59,180 bases of DNA, taken from assembly GCA_029975435.1 (NCBI GenBank), contig JARKPC010000285.1, forward strand, positions 1 through 59,180, read 5' to 3'. The stretch is from Propionivibrio sp. GTDB taxonomy: Bacteria > Pseudomonadota > Gammaproteobacteria > Burkholderiales > Rhodocyclaceae. A program made the translations under genes and the position numbers. The notes beneath the pieces are model-generated. The model was not told the origin of the DNA and did no database searches. It saw only the letters and a list, made by a program, of their open reading frames with translations. Shown here in pieces: positions 52,914 to 59,180 of the stretch. Numbering within the stretch: position 1 is the first letter of the stretch; each line of letters opens with the position of its first letter.

Positions 52914-54020
52914 TCAGCAGTTGCGCAATTGCTCGAGCCGGTCGTTCAGCCTCTGCAGTGTCTCTTGGGTGTGCAATCCGCGATTCAGGAGTTCCGCCAT
53001 GCGGGTCATGAAATCGCCAACCATGTTTTGCAGGAATTTCTCCTGATTGTCCGTCAGCCCGAGTTTATAGAATGAATTCAACAATGTGTCCTGTAATGCG
53101 GTGATCAGCACAGTGCTGTCCGCAGCGCTGCGCTGGTGAGCGTCTCGTAGTTCCATAAGCGTGTGGCCGACGCTGGCCAGTGCCGAGTGAATCCCGTTTT
53201 CCGACTGGAGCGCCTTGAGCCGGGAATCGGCGCCTTGCGCAGCGACCGAGAGATGATCGCGCAGGCGACCGCAGAAATCCGGGTCTTCGAGAGGCAGGTT
53301 GTTGATCATCAGGGTCACGCGTTCGAAGTTGTGCACGCTGCGCCGGCTGAACTCGAATATCCGGCCCTGATGGCGGACATGCTCGATGATGGACTCCTCG
53401 AGCGGCAGGTTGGTACCGGCGGCGCTTACGGTCAGCGTCTCGCCGCTGCTGCGGGTCTGTACGACGCCTTCGAGCCGGTAGCGGCGGAGCAACTCCAGCA
53501 GTCCTTCGCCGATTTCGCCGGCGCTTTCCATGGCGATCAGCTTGCTCATGAACTGCAGGAGGATGCCAGTTTCATCCATGCTGGCCATGACCAGCGAGGA
53601 AAGTTGCTCGGCTTCCCGGATTTGCTCGGTCAGCAATCGGCAACTCAGAACCATGTTCTGTGCCACTTTCAGCTTGCGCAGGAGTTCTTCGGGCTCGAAC
53701 GGTTTGACGATGAAATCGTCGCCGCCGGCGTCGTAACCCTGGATGCGTTCCTCAATGGTGTCGTGGCCCGATACGAAGATCACCGGTGTGGCGCAAAGTT
53801 CGGAGTTTTCCTTGATCTTGCGGCAAAGCGTGAAACCGTTCATCCCGGGCAGGTTGACGTCCAGAAAGAACAGGTCCGGTTTGTCGCTCTCGAGGGCTTC
53901 CCAGCACGCTTCCGCACTCTCAAACGTCTTGATCCGGCAGTCCGGTTCGAGGATGGTCTGGATGATGTCGAGGACGAGGGGGTCGTCATCGACGGCGTAT
54001 ACCTTGAACGATTGAGTCAT
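52914..54020 (-). CDS. response regulator with long helical output region
   Basis: A 368-residue protein. The receiver (1-120) has VDDDPLV, phospho-Asp54 (FFLDVNLPGMNGFTL) and Lys in IVKPFEPE. The C-terminal 250 residues start with a helical linker and continue with a region of no family I recognise: a possible GAF-like part near 155-235 (MDETGILLQF to VSAAGTNLPL) and long helices to the end. ATG 54020 has GGAAAG before it. It lies between the HPt gene and cheD, so it should take phosphate from the HPt or CheA. Confidence 0.85.
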   Translation of the reverse strand: MTQSFKVYAVDDDPLVLDIIQTILEPDCRIKTFESAEACWEALESDKPDLFFLDVNLPGMNGFTLCRKIKENSELCATPVIFVSGHDTIEERIQGYDAGGDDFIVKPFEPEELLRKLKVAQNMVLSCRLLTEQIREAEQLSSLVMASMDETGILLQFMSKLIAMESAGEIGEGLLELLRRYRLEGVVQTRSSGETLTVSAAGTNLPLEESIIEHVRHQGRIFEFSRRSVHNFERVTLMINNLPLEDPDFCGRLRDHLSVAAQGADSRLKALQSENGIHSALASVGHTLMELRDAHQRSAADSTVLITALQDTLLNSFYKLGLTDNQEKFLQNMVGDFMTRMAELLNRGLHTQETLQRLNDRLEQLRNC

Positions 54021-54087
54021 GATTCTTTCCAGATTTCCGTTGAGGTGTGTTTTCCGAATTAACCCTGTTCTCTGTCTGGTGCCCGGC

Positions 54088-54486
54088 TCAGGCGTCGGGG
54101 CAGCCCAGCGCTCCAGCAATTGCCTGACTCATTTCGGCCACGGTGCGTTCGAGTTCTTCCAGCCATAGAACCGTGGGCTCATGGTTCTTCAGGCTCAATT
54201 CCAGCGATGCCGCGATCGAATGGATTTCGACCATTCCCAGCATTCCGGCTCTTCCCTTGAGTGTGTGAACCAGGCCCAGAGCCGCTTCCTGCGTGCCGTT
54301 GGTCAGCGCTTCGCGGACCTGCGCAGTCGCAGAGGGGCCATGGCTGATGAATTCGGTGAGCCAGTGCCTGTAGCGCTTGCCGTCACCTGCGAACCGGGCC
54401 AGCGCCTCCTTGTCGCGAATGCCGCGGATGGCCAGTGAGGACGTACTCATGTCTGCAATTGTCGTCTCGTTGTTTTGCTCCGTCAT
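54088..54486 (-). CDS. HPt-domain phosphotransfer protein
   Basis: A 132-residue stand-alone HPt. LVHTLKGRAGMLGM holds phospho-His74 in a four-helix bundle. ATG 54486 (MTEQNNETTI) has AAGGAAA upstream; the frame is open 29 codons further but without a better start. It is the first gene of the HPt-regulator-cheD-cheR-cheD-cheB-HDOD unit, preceded by conserved element B. Confidence 0.87.
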   Translation of the reverse strand: MTEQNNETTIADMSTSSLAIRGIRDKEALARFAGDGKRYRHWLTEFISHGPSATAQVREALTNGTQEAALGLVHTLKGRAGMLGMVEIHSIAASLELSLKNHEPTVLWLEELERTVAEMSQAIAGALGCPDA

Positions 54487-54586
54487 TCCAATTTCCTTAT
54501 GCGCTTGTTTGCCTTGAGCGGACTTCTGCGCGAAGCGCGACGTACCGATCATGAACTGGCCAGATGTTCCCAAAGCACAGGCGGTT

Positions 54587-54632
54587 TGTGCATCCGTAAT
54601 TTGCGCAACTAATTGCGGGAACTACGGAGTCC
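54587..54632 (-). promoter_or_regulatory. conserved element B upstream of the HPt gene
   Basis: On the plus strand it begins TGTGCATCCGT (54587-54597) and ends at 54632. 32 of 46 bases match element A. It holds the perfect inverted repeat CGCAA-CTAA-TTGCG (54604-54617). It lies 100 bases upstream of the HPt start. A direct repeat CGGAGTCC follows (54625-54632 and 54638-54645). Confidence 0.5.
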
Positions 54633-54645
54633 GCCTGCGGAGTCC

Positions 54646-54951
54646 TCCATGATCACGCCACGGTTCGAGGTTGTTCAGTCCGATTGCTGGGTGCCTGGGT
54701 GATGAAGTTCTTTCGAATTGGCGGCATTGGCTTGCGTGAAACTCGGCTAAGGAGGGAAATATTTCTCCAAAGAGCACGGAAGTGAATGGTTTTTGGCCTA
54801 GGTTTTTGCAATATGTTGTTTATGGAGTAAAAAATCGCTTTATTTGATTATTGTTGATAAACATATGCCTTAAATAGTGTCAGGTGAGGTAGTATTTGCT
54901 ACGTTGCCTTGCGTTTTGATTCGTTGGCGTCACCTTGTTAAGGAACGTAAA
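54646..54951. promoter_or_regulatory. AT-rich control region upstream of the desulfidase gene
   Basis: About 300 bases without a gene between element B and the desulfidase start. The right part is much more AT-rich than the rest of the window. It has the near-palindrome GGAGGGAAATATTTCTCC (54752-54769) and an imperfect inverted repeat ATATGTTGTTTAT (54811-54823) / ATAAACATAT (54857-54866), which are candidate sites for the neighbouring Lrp-type regulator. No clear -35/-10 pair was found. Confidence 0.45.
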
Positions 54952-56244
54952 TTGACCCCGCACACTCTTCTCTGGCCCGACTTCCTGAAGGCCATCAAGC
55001 ACGAGGTGGTGCCCGCCCTGGGCTGCACCGAACCGATTTCTCTGGCGCTTGCTTCGGCGATTGCCGCCAAGCACCTTGGCGCGGCTCCGGAGCGCATCGA
55101 TGCGAAGGTTTCGCCCAATTTGATGAAGAACGGCATGGGGGTCACCGTGCCCGGAACAGGCATGGTCGGGTTGCCGATCGCCGCGGCGGTGGGCGCACTC
55201 GGCGGCGATCCCGGAGCGGGGCTCGAGGTGCTTCGCAACCTTACGCCGGAGATAGTCGCCGCCGGCAAGAAAATGCTCTCCGAAGGGCGCGTTGATGTCG
55301 CGATTGCCTCCGTTCCGATGGTGCTCTATTCGGAGGCGCGTCTTTCCCGCGGAGATGACTGGGTCAGGGTGTGCATCGCCGATTCGCATACCGGCGTCGT
55401 GCTGATTGAAAAGAACGGTGCAACCCTGTTCCAGACTAATCCGGAATCGGGCGGCAGCATTCCTGAGTTCTCGCTGGACGGTGTGACGGCTCATGACGTG
55501 TTCGAGTTCGCCGTATCGGTACCTTTCGCCGAGATCGCTTTCATCCTCGAAGCGGCCCGGCTCAATTGCAGACTGGCCGAGGAGGGCATGAGCGGCGATT
55601 TCGGATTGCACGTCGGCGCGACGATGCAGCGCAACGTCGTTTCGGGATTGCTCTCCGACGATCTGCAAACGCGCATCGTCATGCGCTCCGCCGCCGCCTC
55701 CGATGCACGCATGGGAGGAGCCGTCCTGCCGGCGATGAGCAATTCCGGTTCCGGCAATCAGGGCATCGTGGCAACTCTTCCGGTGGTCGTGGTTGCCGAA
55801 CACGTGGGTGCCACGGATGAAAAACTGGCCCGCGCCCTGGTGCTTTCGCACTTGATGGCCATCTACATCCATAGCAAATTGCCCAGGCTTTCGGCCTTGT
55901 GCGCCGTGACGACCGCGGCCATGGGTGCGGCGGGCGGCATGGCGTGGCTGCTCGGCGGGGATTATCGGACAGCGGGCATGGCCATTTGCAGCATGATCGG
56001 CGATCTGGCCGGAATGATCTGCGACGGCGCGTCCAACAGCTGTGCCATGAAGGTATCGACTTCGGTCAGTTCGGCCTACAAGGCGGTGTTGATGGCACTG
56101 GACAATTCGCGGGTGAGTGGGAACGAAGGCATCGTCGCGGACAGTGTCGACGATTCCATTGCAAATCTCTGTGCCTTGGCCAGCGACAGCATGCGACATA
56201 CCGATCGACAGATCGTCGAGATCATCGTGGGCAAGTTCTGCTGA
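54952..56244 (+). CDS. cyuA: L-cysteine desulfidase-like protein (CyuA/YhaM family)
   Basis: A 430-residue protein of the UPF0597/serine-dehydratase-alpha-like group; E. coli YhaM is about 436. It contains [43 protein letters not shown] and a cluster of cysteines ([21 protein letters not shown]) expected to bind an Fe-S cluster. The family breaks L-cysteine to sulfide, pyruvate and ammonia. TTG 54952 is chosen: AAGGAAC lies 6 bases upstream, and residues before it are not family-like. The convergent DecR-type regulator supports the role. Confidence 0.83.
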   Translation: MTPHTLLWPDFLKAIKHEVVPALGCTEPISLALASAIAAKHLGAAPERIDAKVSPNLMKNGMGVTVPGTGMVGLPIAAAVGALGGDPGAGLEVLRNLTPEIVAAGKKMLSEGRVDVAIASVPMVLYSEARLSRGDDWVRVCIADSHTGVVLIEKNGATLFQTNPESGGSIPEFSLDGVTAHDVFEFAVSVPFAEIAFILEAARLNCRLAEEGMSGDFGLHVGATMQRNVVSGLLSDDLQTRIVMRSAAASDARMGGAVLPAMSNSGSGNQGIVATLPVVVVAEHVGATDEKLARALVLSHLMAIYIHSKLPRLSALCAVTTAAMGAAGGMAWLLGGDYRTAGMAICSMIGDLAGMICDGASNSCAMKVSTSVSSAYKAVLMALDNSRVSGNEGIVADSVDDSIANLCALASDSMRHTDRQIVEIIVGKFC

Positions 56245-56303
56245 TGGTCGACCGAAGTGTGACGCTTGCGGACGTGAACCCAAGAAATCGTTGAAAGCCG
56301 AGG

Positions 56304-56774
56304 TCAGCCATCCAGTTTCATGTAGCCCAGCGGGAGAGCCGTCGTGTGCTTGATTTCTTCCATGGCGAAACTGGAACTGACCTCGAAGATCTCGATGTTG
56401 CTGGTCAGCTTCTTGTACACCGCATCGTAGGCGGCGATGTCGGGAACCGCGATGCGCAACAGATAGTCAATGGTGCCGCTCATGCGGTAGAAGTCGACAA
56501 CTTCGGGAATGCCGCTGACGATGAAACGCAACTTCTCGAACCATTCCTGGTTGTGGCGGCTGGTGCGCAGCAACACGAATACGGTAACGCCGACGTTCAG
56601 CTTGCCCGCGTCGAGCAGGGCTACCTTGCGCCGGATGAATCCTTGTTCCTCCAGTCGCTGAATTCGACGCCAGCAGGGGGTCGAGGAAAGCTTCACGTGC
56701 CCCGCGATTTCGGACAGCGGCAAATCGGCGTTCTCCTGCAACAGCGCGAGAATTTCCTTGTCTATGCGATCCAT
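56304..56774 (-). CDS. decR: Lrp/AsnC-family regulator, DecR (CyuR) type
   Basis: A 156-residue regulator. The N-terminal HTH (LPLSEIAGHVKLSSTPCWRR) is followed by KVALLDAGKLNVGVTVFVL and a C-terminal RAM domain ending SSFAMEEIKHTTALPLG. Wording is close to E. coli DecR/YbaO, which responds to cysteine and activates cysteine-degrading genes. It is convergent with the desulfidase gene, 59 bases apart. Specificity is inferred. Confidence 0.85.
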   Translation of the reverse strand: MDRIDKEILALLQENADLPLSEIAGHVKLSSTPCWRRIQRLEEQGFIRRKVALLDAGKLNVGVTVFVLLRTSRHNQEWFEKLRFIVSGIPEVVDFYRMSGTIDYLLRIAVPDIAAYDAVYKKLTSNIEIFEVSSSFAMEEIKHTTALPLGYMKLDG

Positions 56775-56780
56775 GCTCTA

Positions 56781-56861
56781 CCCCGACATTTCCAGTGCCC
56801 GGATTTTCCCACAGTGTTTGATGTGCGGGGGCGCGAGCAGCGATCGGGTCGGATGTCGGGG
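56781..56861. repeat. long-spaced inverted repeat upstream of decR
   Basis: CCCCGACAT (56781-56789) and ATGTCGGGG (56853-56861) are perfect 9-base complements 63 bases apart, between decR and the next gene. It may be an operator pair, a loop or chance. Confidence 0.35.
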
Positions 56862-56865
56862 AAAG

Positions 56866-57891
56866 TCAGGGACGAATCACGTCAGCCTGCGCCTGCGCCC
56901 TCAGCGCAAGTTCGCAGACCTTGAAGCAATGAGCCTGGCTCATGGCGGTCTCGGTGCGTTCGAAAATGTCCTGGCGAAGGTCTTTGTAATAGGGGAGTGG
57001 CGCCGAAGAGCAGTCGAGGTAGCGGGTGCCTTCGTTATTCACCAGGAACAGGTGGTCCTTGCCCGGCCGCCCGGCAATGTCGATGTACTTGCGCAATTCG
57101 ATGTATCCCTCGGTGCCAAGAATGGTCAGGCGCCCGTCTCCCCAGGTGGCGAGCCCGTCGGGGGTGAACCAGTCCACCCGTATGTACCCGCTGCTGGTTC
57201 CGTGAGACAGGGCGATCTCCCCGAAATCCTGGAAGCCGGGTGTGTCGGGATGGGCAAGATTGCCGGCACGGGAAAGCACGATGGTGGCGTCGTCGGCGCC
57301 GGAAAAATGCAGGAACTGGTCGATCTGGTGCGATGCGATGTCGACGAGGATGCCTCCGCAGGCCTGCGGGTCGAAGAACCATGCCGGACGCAGATCACGG
57401 TTCAGACGATGCGGCCCCAGGCCGACGGTCTGCAGGACCCGGCCGATGGCGCCTGCGCGCACCAGCTCAGTTGCCCGGGTCACGGCGCGGACCTCGAACC
57501 GTTCGGTGAAATTGACCGAGAAGATTCGTCCTGTCTCACGCTGGACACGTCGAACCTCTTCCAGTTGTCCGAATGTCGTCACGCCGGGCTTGTCGACCAT
57601 GAAGTCCTTACCGTGGCGCATGGCTTCGATGGCAAATGCGCCACGTTGGCATGGGATGGCGGCGCAGGTGATCAGTTGGATGCTCTCGTCTTCGAGCAAG
57701 CGCCGGCGATCATCCACCCTCGGGATCGTGGGGAAACGCTCGACGAACCCTTCCAGCGTGCGCACCTCGCCATCGTGGCTCCAGTAGCCGGCGCATTCAG
57801 CGCCGATGCCGAGCAGACTGCTGACCTGATCGTAGATATGTCGGTGATCGATGCCGATCACGCCGAATCTCAAAAGTGGCCCGCTGCCCAT
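56866..57891 (-). CDS. Gfo/Idh/MocA-family oxidoreductase
   Basis: A 341-residue NAD(P)-dependent dehydrogenase-like protein. Rossmann start LRFGVIGIDHRHIYDQ, with His in place of part of the usual GxGxxG. VDKPGVTTFGQ holds the usual Lys, and DIASHQIDQFLHF is the metal/substrate segment. Substrate is unknown; sugars or inositols are usual. It lies just downstream of a related gene in the same direction. Confidence 0.8.
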   Translation of the reverse strand: MGSGPLLRFGVIGIDHRHIYDQVSSLLGIGAECAGYWSHDGEVRTLEGFVERFPTIPRVDDRRRLLEDESIQLITCAAIPCQRGAFAIEAMRHGKDFMVDKPGVTTFGQLEEVRRVQRETGRIFSVNFTERFEVRAVTRATELVRAGAIGRVLQTVGLGPHRLNRDLRPAWFFDPQACGGILVDIASHQIDQFLHFSGADDATIVLSRAGNLAHPDTPGFQDFGEIALSHGTSSGYIRVDWFTPDGLATWGDGRLTILGTEGYIELRKYIDIAGRPGKDHLFLVNNEGTRYLDCSSAPLPYYKDLRQDIFERTETAMSQAHCFKVCELALRAQAQADVIRP

Positions 57892-57949
57892 GGTTCTCCC
57901 TTGCTAAAGATGACGACTGAAAGGCGGTCGCCGCCTTTGTCGCCAGAGT

Positions 57950-59119
57950 TCAGAGGCTGATGCGTTTGCCCTCTTCGGCCGACCAGTAGGCCGCATAGGT
58001 CGCCTTGATGGTGTCGTAGGCCAGGTCGAGGTCTGACAGCGGCGTATGGCCCAGGCCGACGCACTCCATGAACTGCTGGATTTCCTGGTTATAGCCCCGC
58101 GTCCATTGTTCTTCGAGGCAGACGAATTGCCAGCCCGTCTTGCGGTCTACCTTCTCGGTGATATAGACGTCCGCGAGTTTTTCCTCGTCGGTCAGGTAGG
58201 TCATCATTCCGGTGTTCGGGCACATGTTGGCGTTGAGGAGGCCTCCGGTGGTGAAGGTTTCCACCAGGTTTCTCACCCCGCCCAGCACCATGTCTCCGGC
58301 GAAGACGGTGCTCTTCGTCCCATCGGTAAAGGTCATGTTCATCATCGCCCAGTCTTCGACGTCGATGGGGTGCGACAGGATGTAGCGGTGATCGTCAGGC
58401 GACAGTCTGTCGCCGATGTTGCCGACGTCGGCGGTGACATCCGCGATTCCGATGGCCTCGCCGCGCGCGCGGGCTTCGACCTGTTTGAGGTAAAGCACGG
58501 CGGACAGGGGATGGCATCCCTGCCTGATCAGGGCTCCGCCTCCCGACATGTCCCACCGGGCGGCATGGTTGGCGTGAGAGCCGCTATGGCTTTCCTCGGC
58601 TTTCATGAAGAGGATCTTGTCTTTCGTTTTACGCAGTATTTCGGCGGTCTTGGCGATGGCCGGGGCGTAAACCCAGTTCTCCGCATACATGAAGAGCCGG
58701 CCGCTCGCCGCGATTCTGCGGCGTGTTTCGTCCATCTCCACCATGACCCTCTCGTACATCAGGGCTTTCGACAGCTTGCGTCCGACGGGCGAAGGATCCG
58801 CCGGGGCTCCGAAGTACCCGGTGAAAGGCTTTTCGCAGATCACGTGTTTCCCCGATTCCATGGCCTCGACGATCATTGGCGCATGCAATACGGCCGGGGT
58901 GCAGATGTCGATGACGTCGATTTCCGGGTCGTTCAGCAATTCCCGGATATGGCGGCGGGCCTTGGGAATCTGGTGTCGCCGGGCAAACTCCACGACACGA
59001 TCGCTCGGCGCCGCGACGGCCACGACCGAGACCGGTACTCCGTAGACCCGTTGGTAGGCATGCATGTGCAATTCGGACACGAAACCGCATCCCACCAGCC
59101 CGACGCGAATGGTTTTCAA
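57950..59119 (-). CDS. Gfo/Idh/MocA-family oxidoreductase
   Basis: A 389-residue protein with Rossmann motif GLVGCGFVSELHMHAYQ and CEKPFTGYFG (Lys). A 20-residue insertion follows CEKPF before the helix, and QGCHPLSAVLYL replaces the common DxGxH segment. It is larger than its neighbour and shares only family features. ATG 59119 begins MKTIRVGLVGCG; the ribosome site is weak. The pair suggests a sugar or cyclitol pathway extending beyond the window. Confidence 0.82.
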   Translation of the reverse strand: MKTIRVGLVGCGFVSELHMHAYQRVYGVPVSVVAVAAPSDRVVEFARRHQIPKARRHIRELLNDPEIDVIDICTPAVLHAPMIVEAMESGKHVICEKPFTGYFGAPADPSPVGRKLSKALMYERVMVEMDETRRRIAASGRLFMYAENWVYAPAIAKTAEILRKTKDKILFMKAEESHSGSHANHAARWDMSGGGALIRQGCHPLSAVLYLKQVEARARGEAIGIADVTADVGNIGDRLSPDDHRYILSHPIDVEDWAMMNMTFTDGTKSTVFAGDMVLGGVRNLVETFTTGGLLNANMCPNTGMMTYLTDEEKLADVYITEKVDRKTGWQFVCLEEQWTRGYNQEIQQFMECVGLGHTPLSDLDLAYDTIKATYAAYWSAEEGKRISL

Positions 59120-59124
59120 GGTGT

Positions 59125-59180
59125 TTATCCATATTCCTTCAGTTCGGCATGCACCAGATTTCTTTTCAGCCCGCCGACTG
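59125..59180 (-). CDS. C-terminal end of an unidentified gene
   Basis: In one minus-strand frame 17 codons end in TAA (59127-59125), reading VGGLKRNLVHAELKEYG. The stop lies 6 bases before the oxidoreductase ATG, in keeping with an operon, but the piece is too short to name. Confidence 0.35.
   Translation of the reverse strand, partial: VGGLKRNLVHAELKEYG

Noticed and set aside
59125..59136. TATGGATAAA on the minus strand upstream of the last oxidoreductase, identical to part of AraC half-site 2
   Set aside because: It overlaps the end of a coding frame, and nothing else links this locus to arabinose; chance is likely.

Overview
The window looks like a chromosomal segment of a GC-rich betaproteobacterium, most likely of the Rhodocyclales type. 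This is inferred from the conserved gene order gyrA-pheA-hisC-tyrA-aroA/cmk-rpsA-ihfB-lapA-lapB-hldE-hldD-cysM, the nadE-glnB pair, and the style of the chemotaxis and two-component proteins. I see no rRNA or tRNA genes, no CRISPR array, no insertion sequences and no clear pseudogenes.

Layout. (1) 1-1513: start of an OmpA-like outer-membrane protein and an amidohydrolase, both on the minus strand. (2) 1739-16824, plus strand: core block with DNA gyrase A, phenylalanine/tyrosine/histidine and chorismate genes (AroA is fused to cytidylate kinase), ribosomal protein S1, IHF-beta, the LPS-assembly proteins LapA/LapB, heptose kinase and epimerase, cysteine synthase B and a PolB-like exonuclease. 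(3) 16885-19138: PiT phosphate transporter and a small HTH membrane protein. (4) 19144-35721: a sugar-catabolism island for L-arabinose and D-galactose. A minus-strand operon araB-araA-ytfQ-ytfR-ytfT-yjfF-galT-galK faces a plus-strand operon chvE-gguA-gguB-araC-galM across a 450-bp regulatory region. AraC keeps all the arabinose-contact residues of the E. coli protein, and the shared region carries AraC-like half-sites. araD and galE are not in the window. (5) 35803-37789: glutamine-dependent NAD synthetase and PII protein. (6) 38012-54486: a signalling block made of a FixJ-type regulator, a large hybrid kinase, an HD-GYP regulator, and a chemosensory cluster in two minus-strand units. One unit is cheY, a CheZ-like membrane protein, STAS, cheA, MCP and cheW. 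The other is HPt, a response regulator, cheD, cheR, a second cheD, cheB and HDOD. (7) 54952-59180: an L-cysteine desulfidase-like protein facing a DecR-type Lrp regulator, then two Gfo/Idh/MocA oxidoreductases and the end of another gene.

How the parts fit together. The island would take up arabinose and galactose through two ABC transporters, start arabinose breakdown (AraA, AraB) and feed galactose into the Leloir pathway (GalM, GalK, GalT). The chemosensory block has no flagellar genes beside it. It has several unusual parts: a CheA whose linker carries GspE-N/MshEN-like motifs (possible c-di-GMP site), a membrane-anchored CheZ-like phosphatase candidate, two CheD proteins, a CheB without receiver domain, and HD-GYP/HDOD partners. 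A 46-bp element lies upstream of the first gene of each of the two chemosensory units (32 of 46 positions identical without gaps). That makes it a good candidate for a shared, undescribed control site. A degenerate heptamer repeat family (GTGAGGA / TCCTCAC) occurs inside aroA and at the ends of gguB and pheA.
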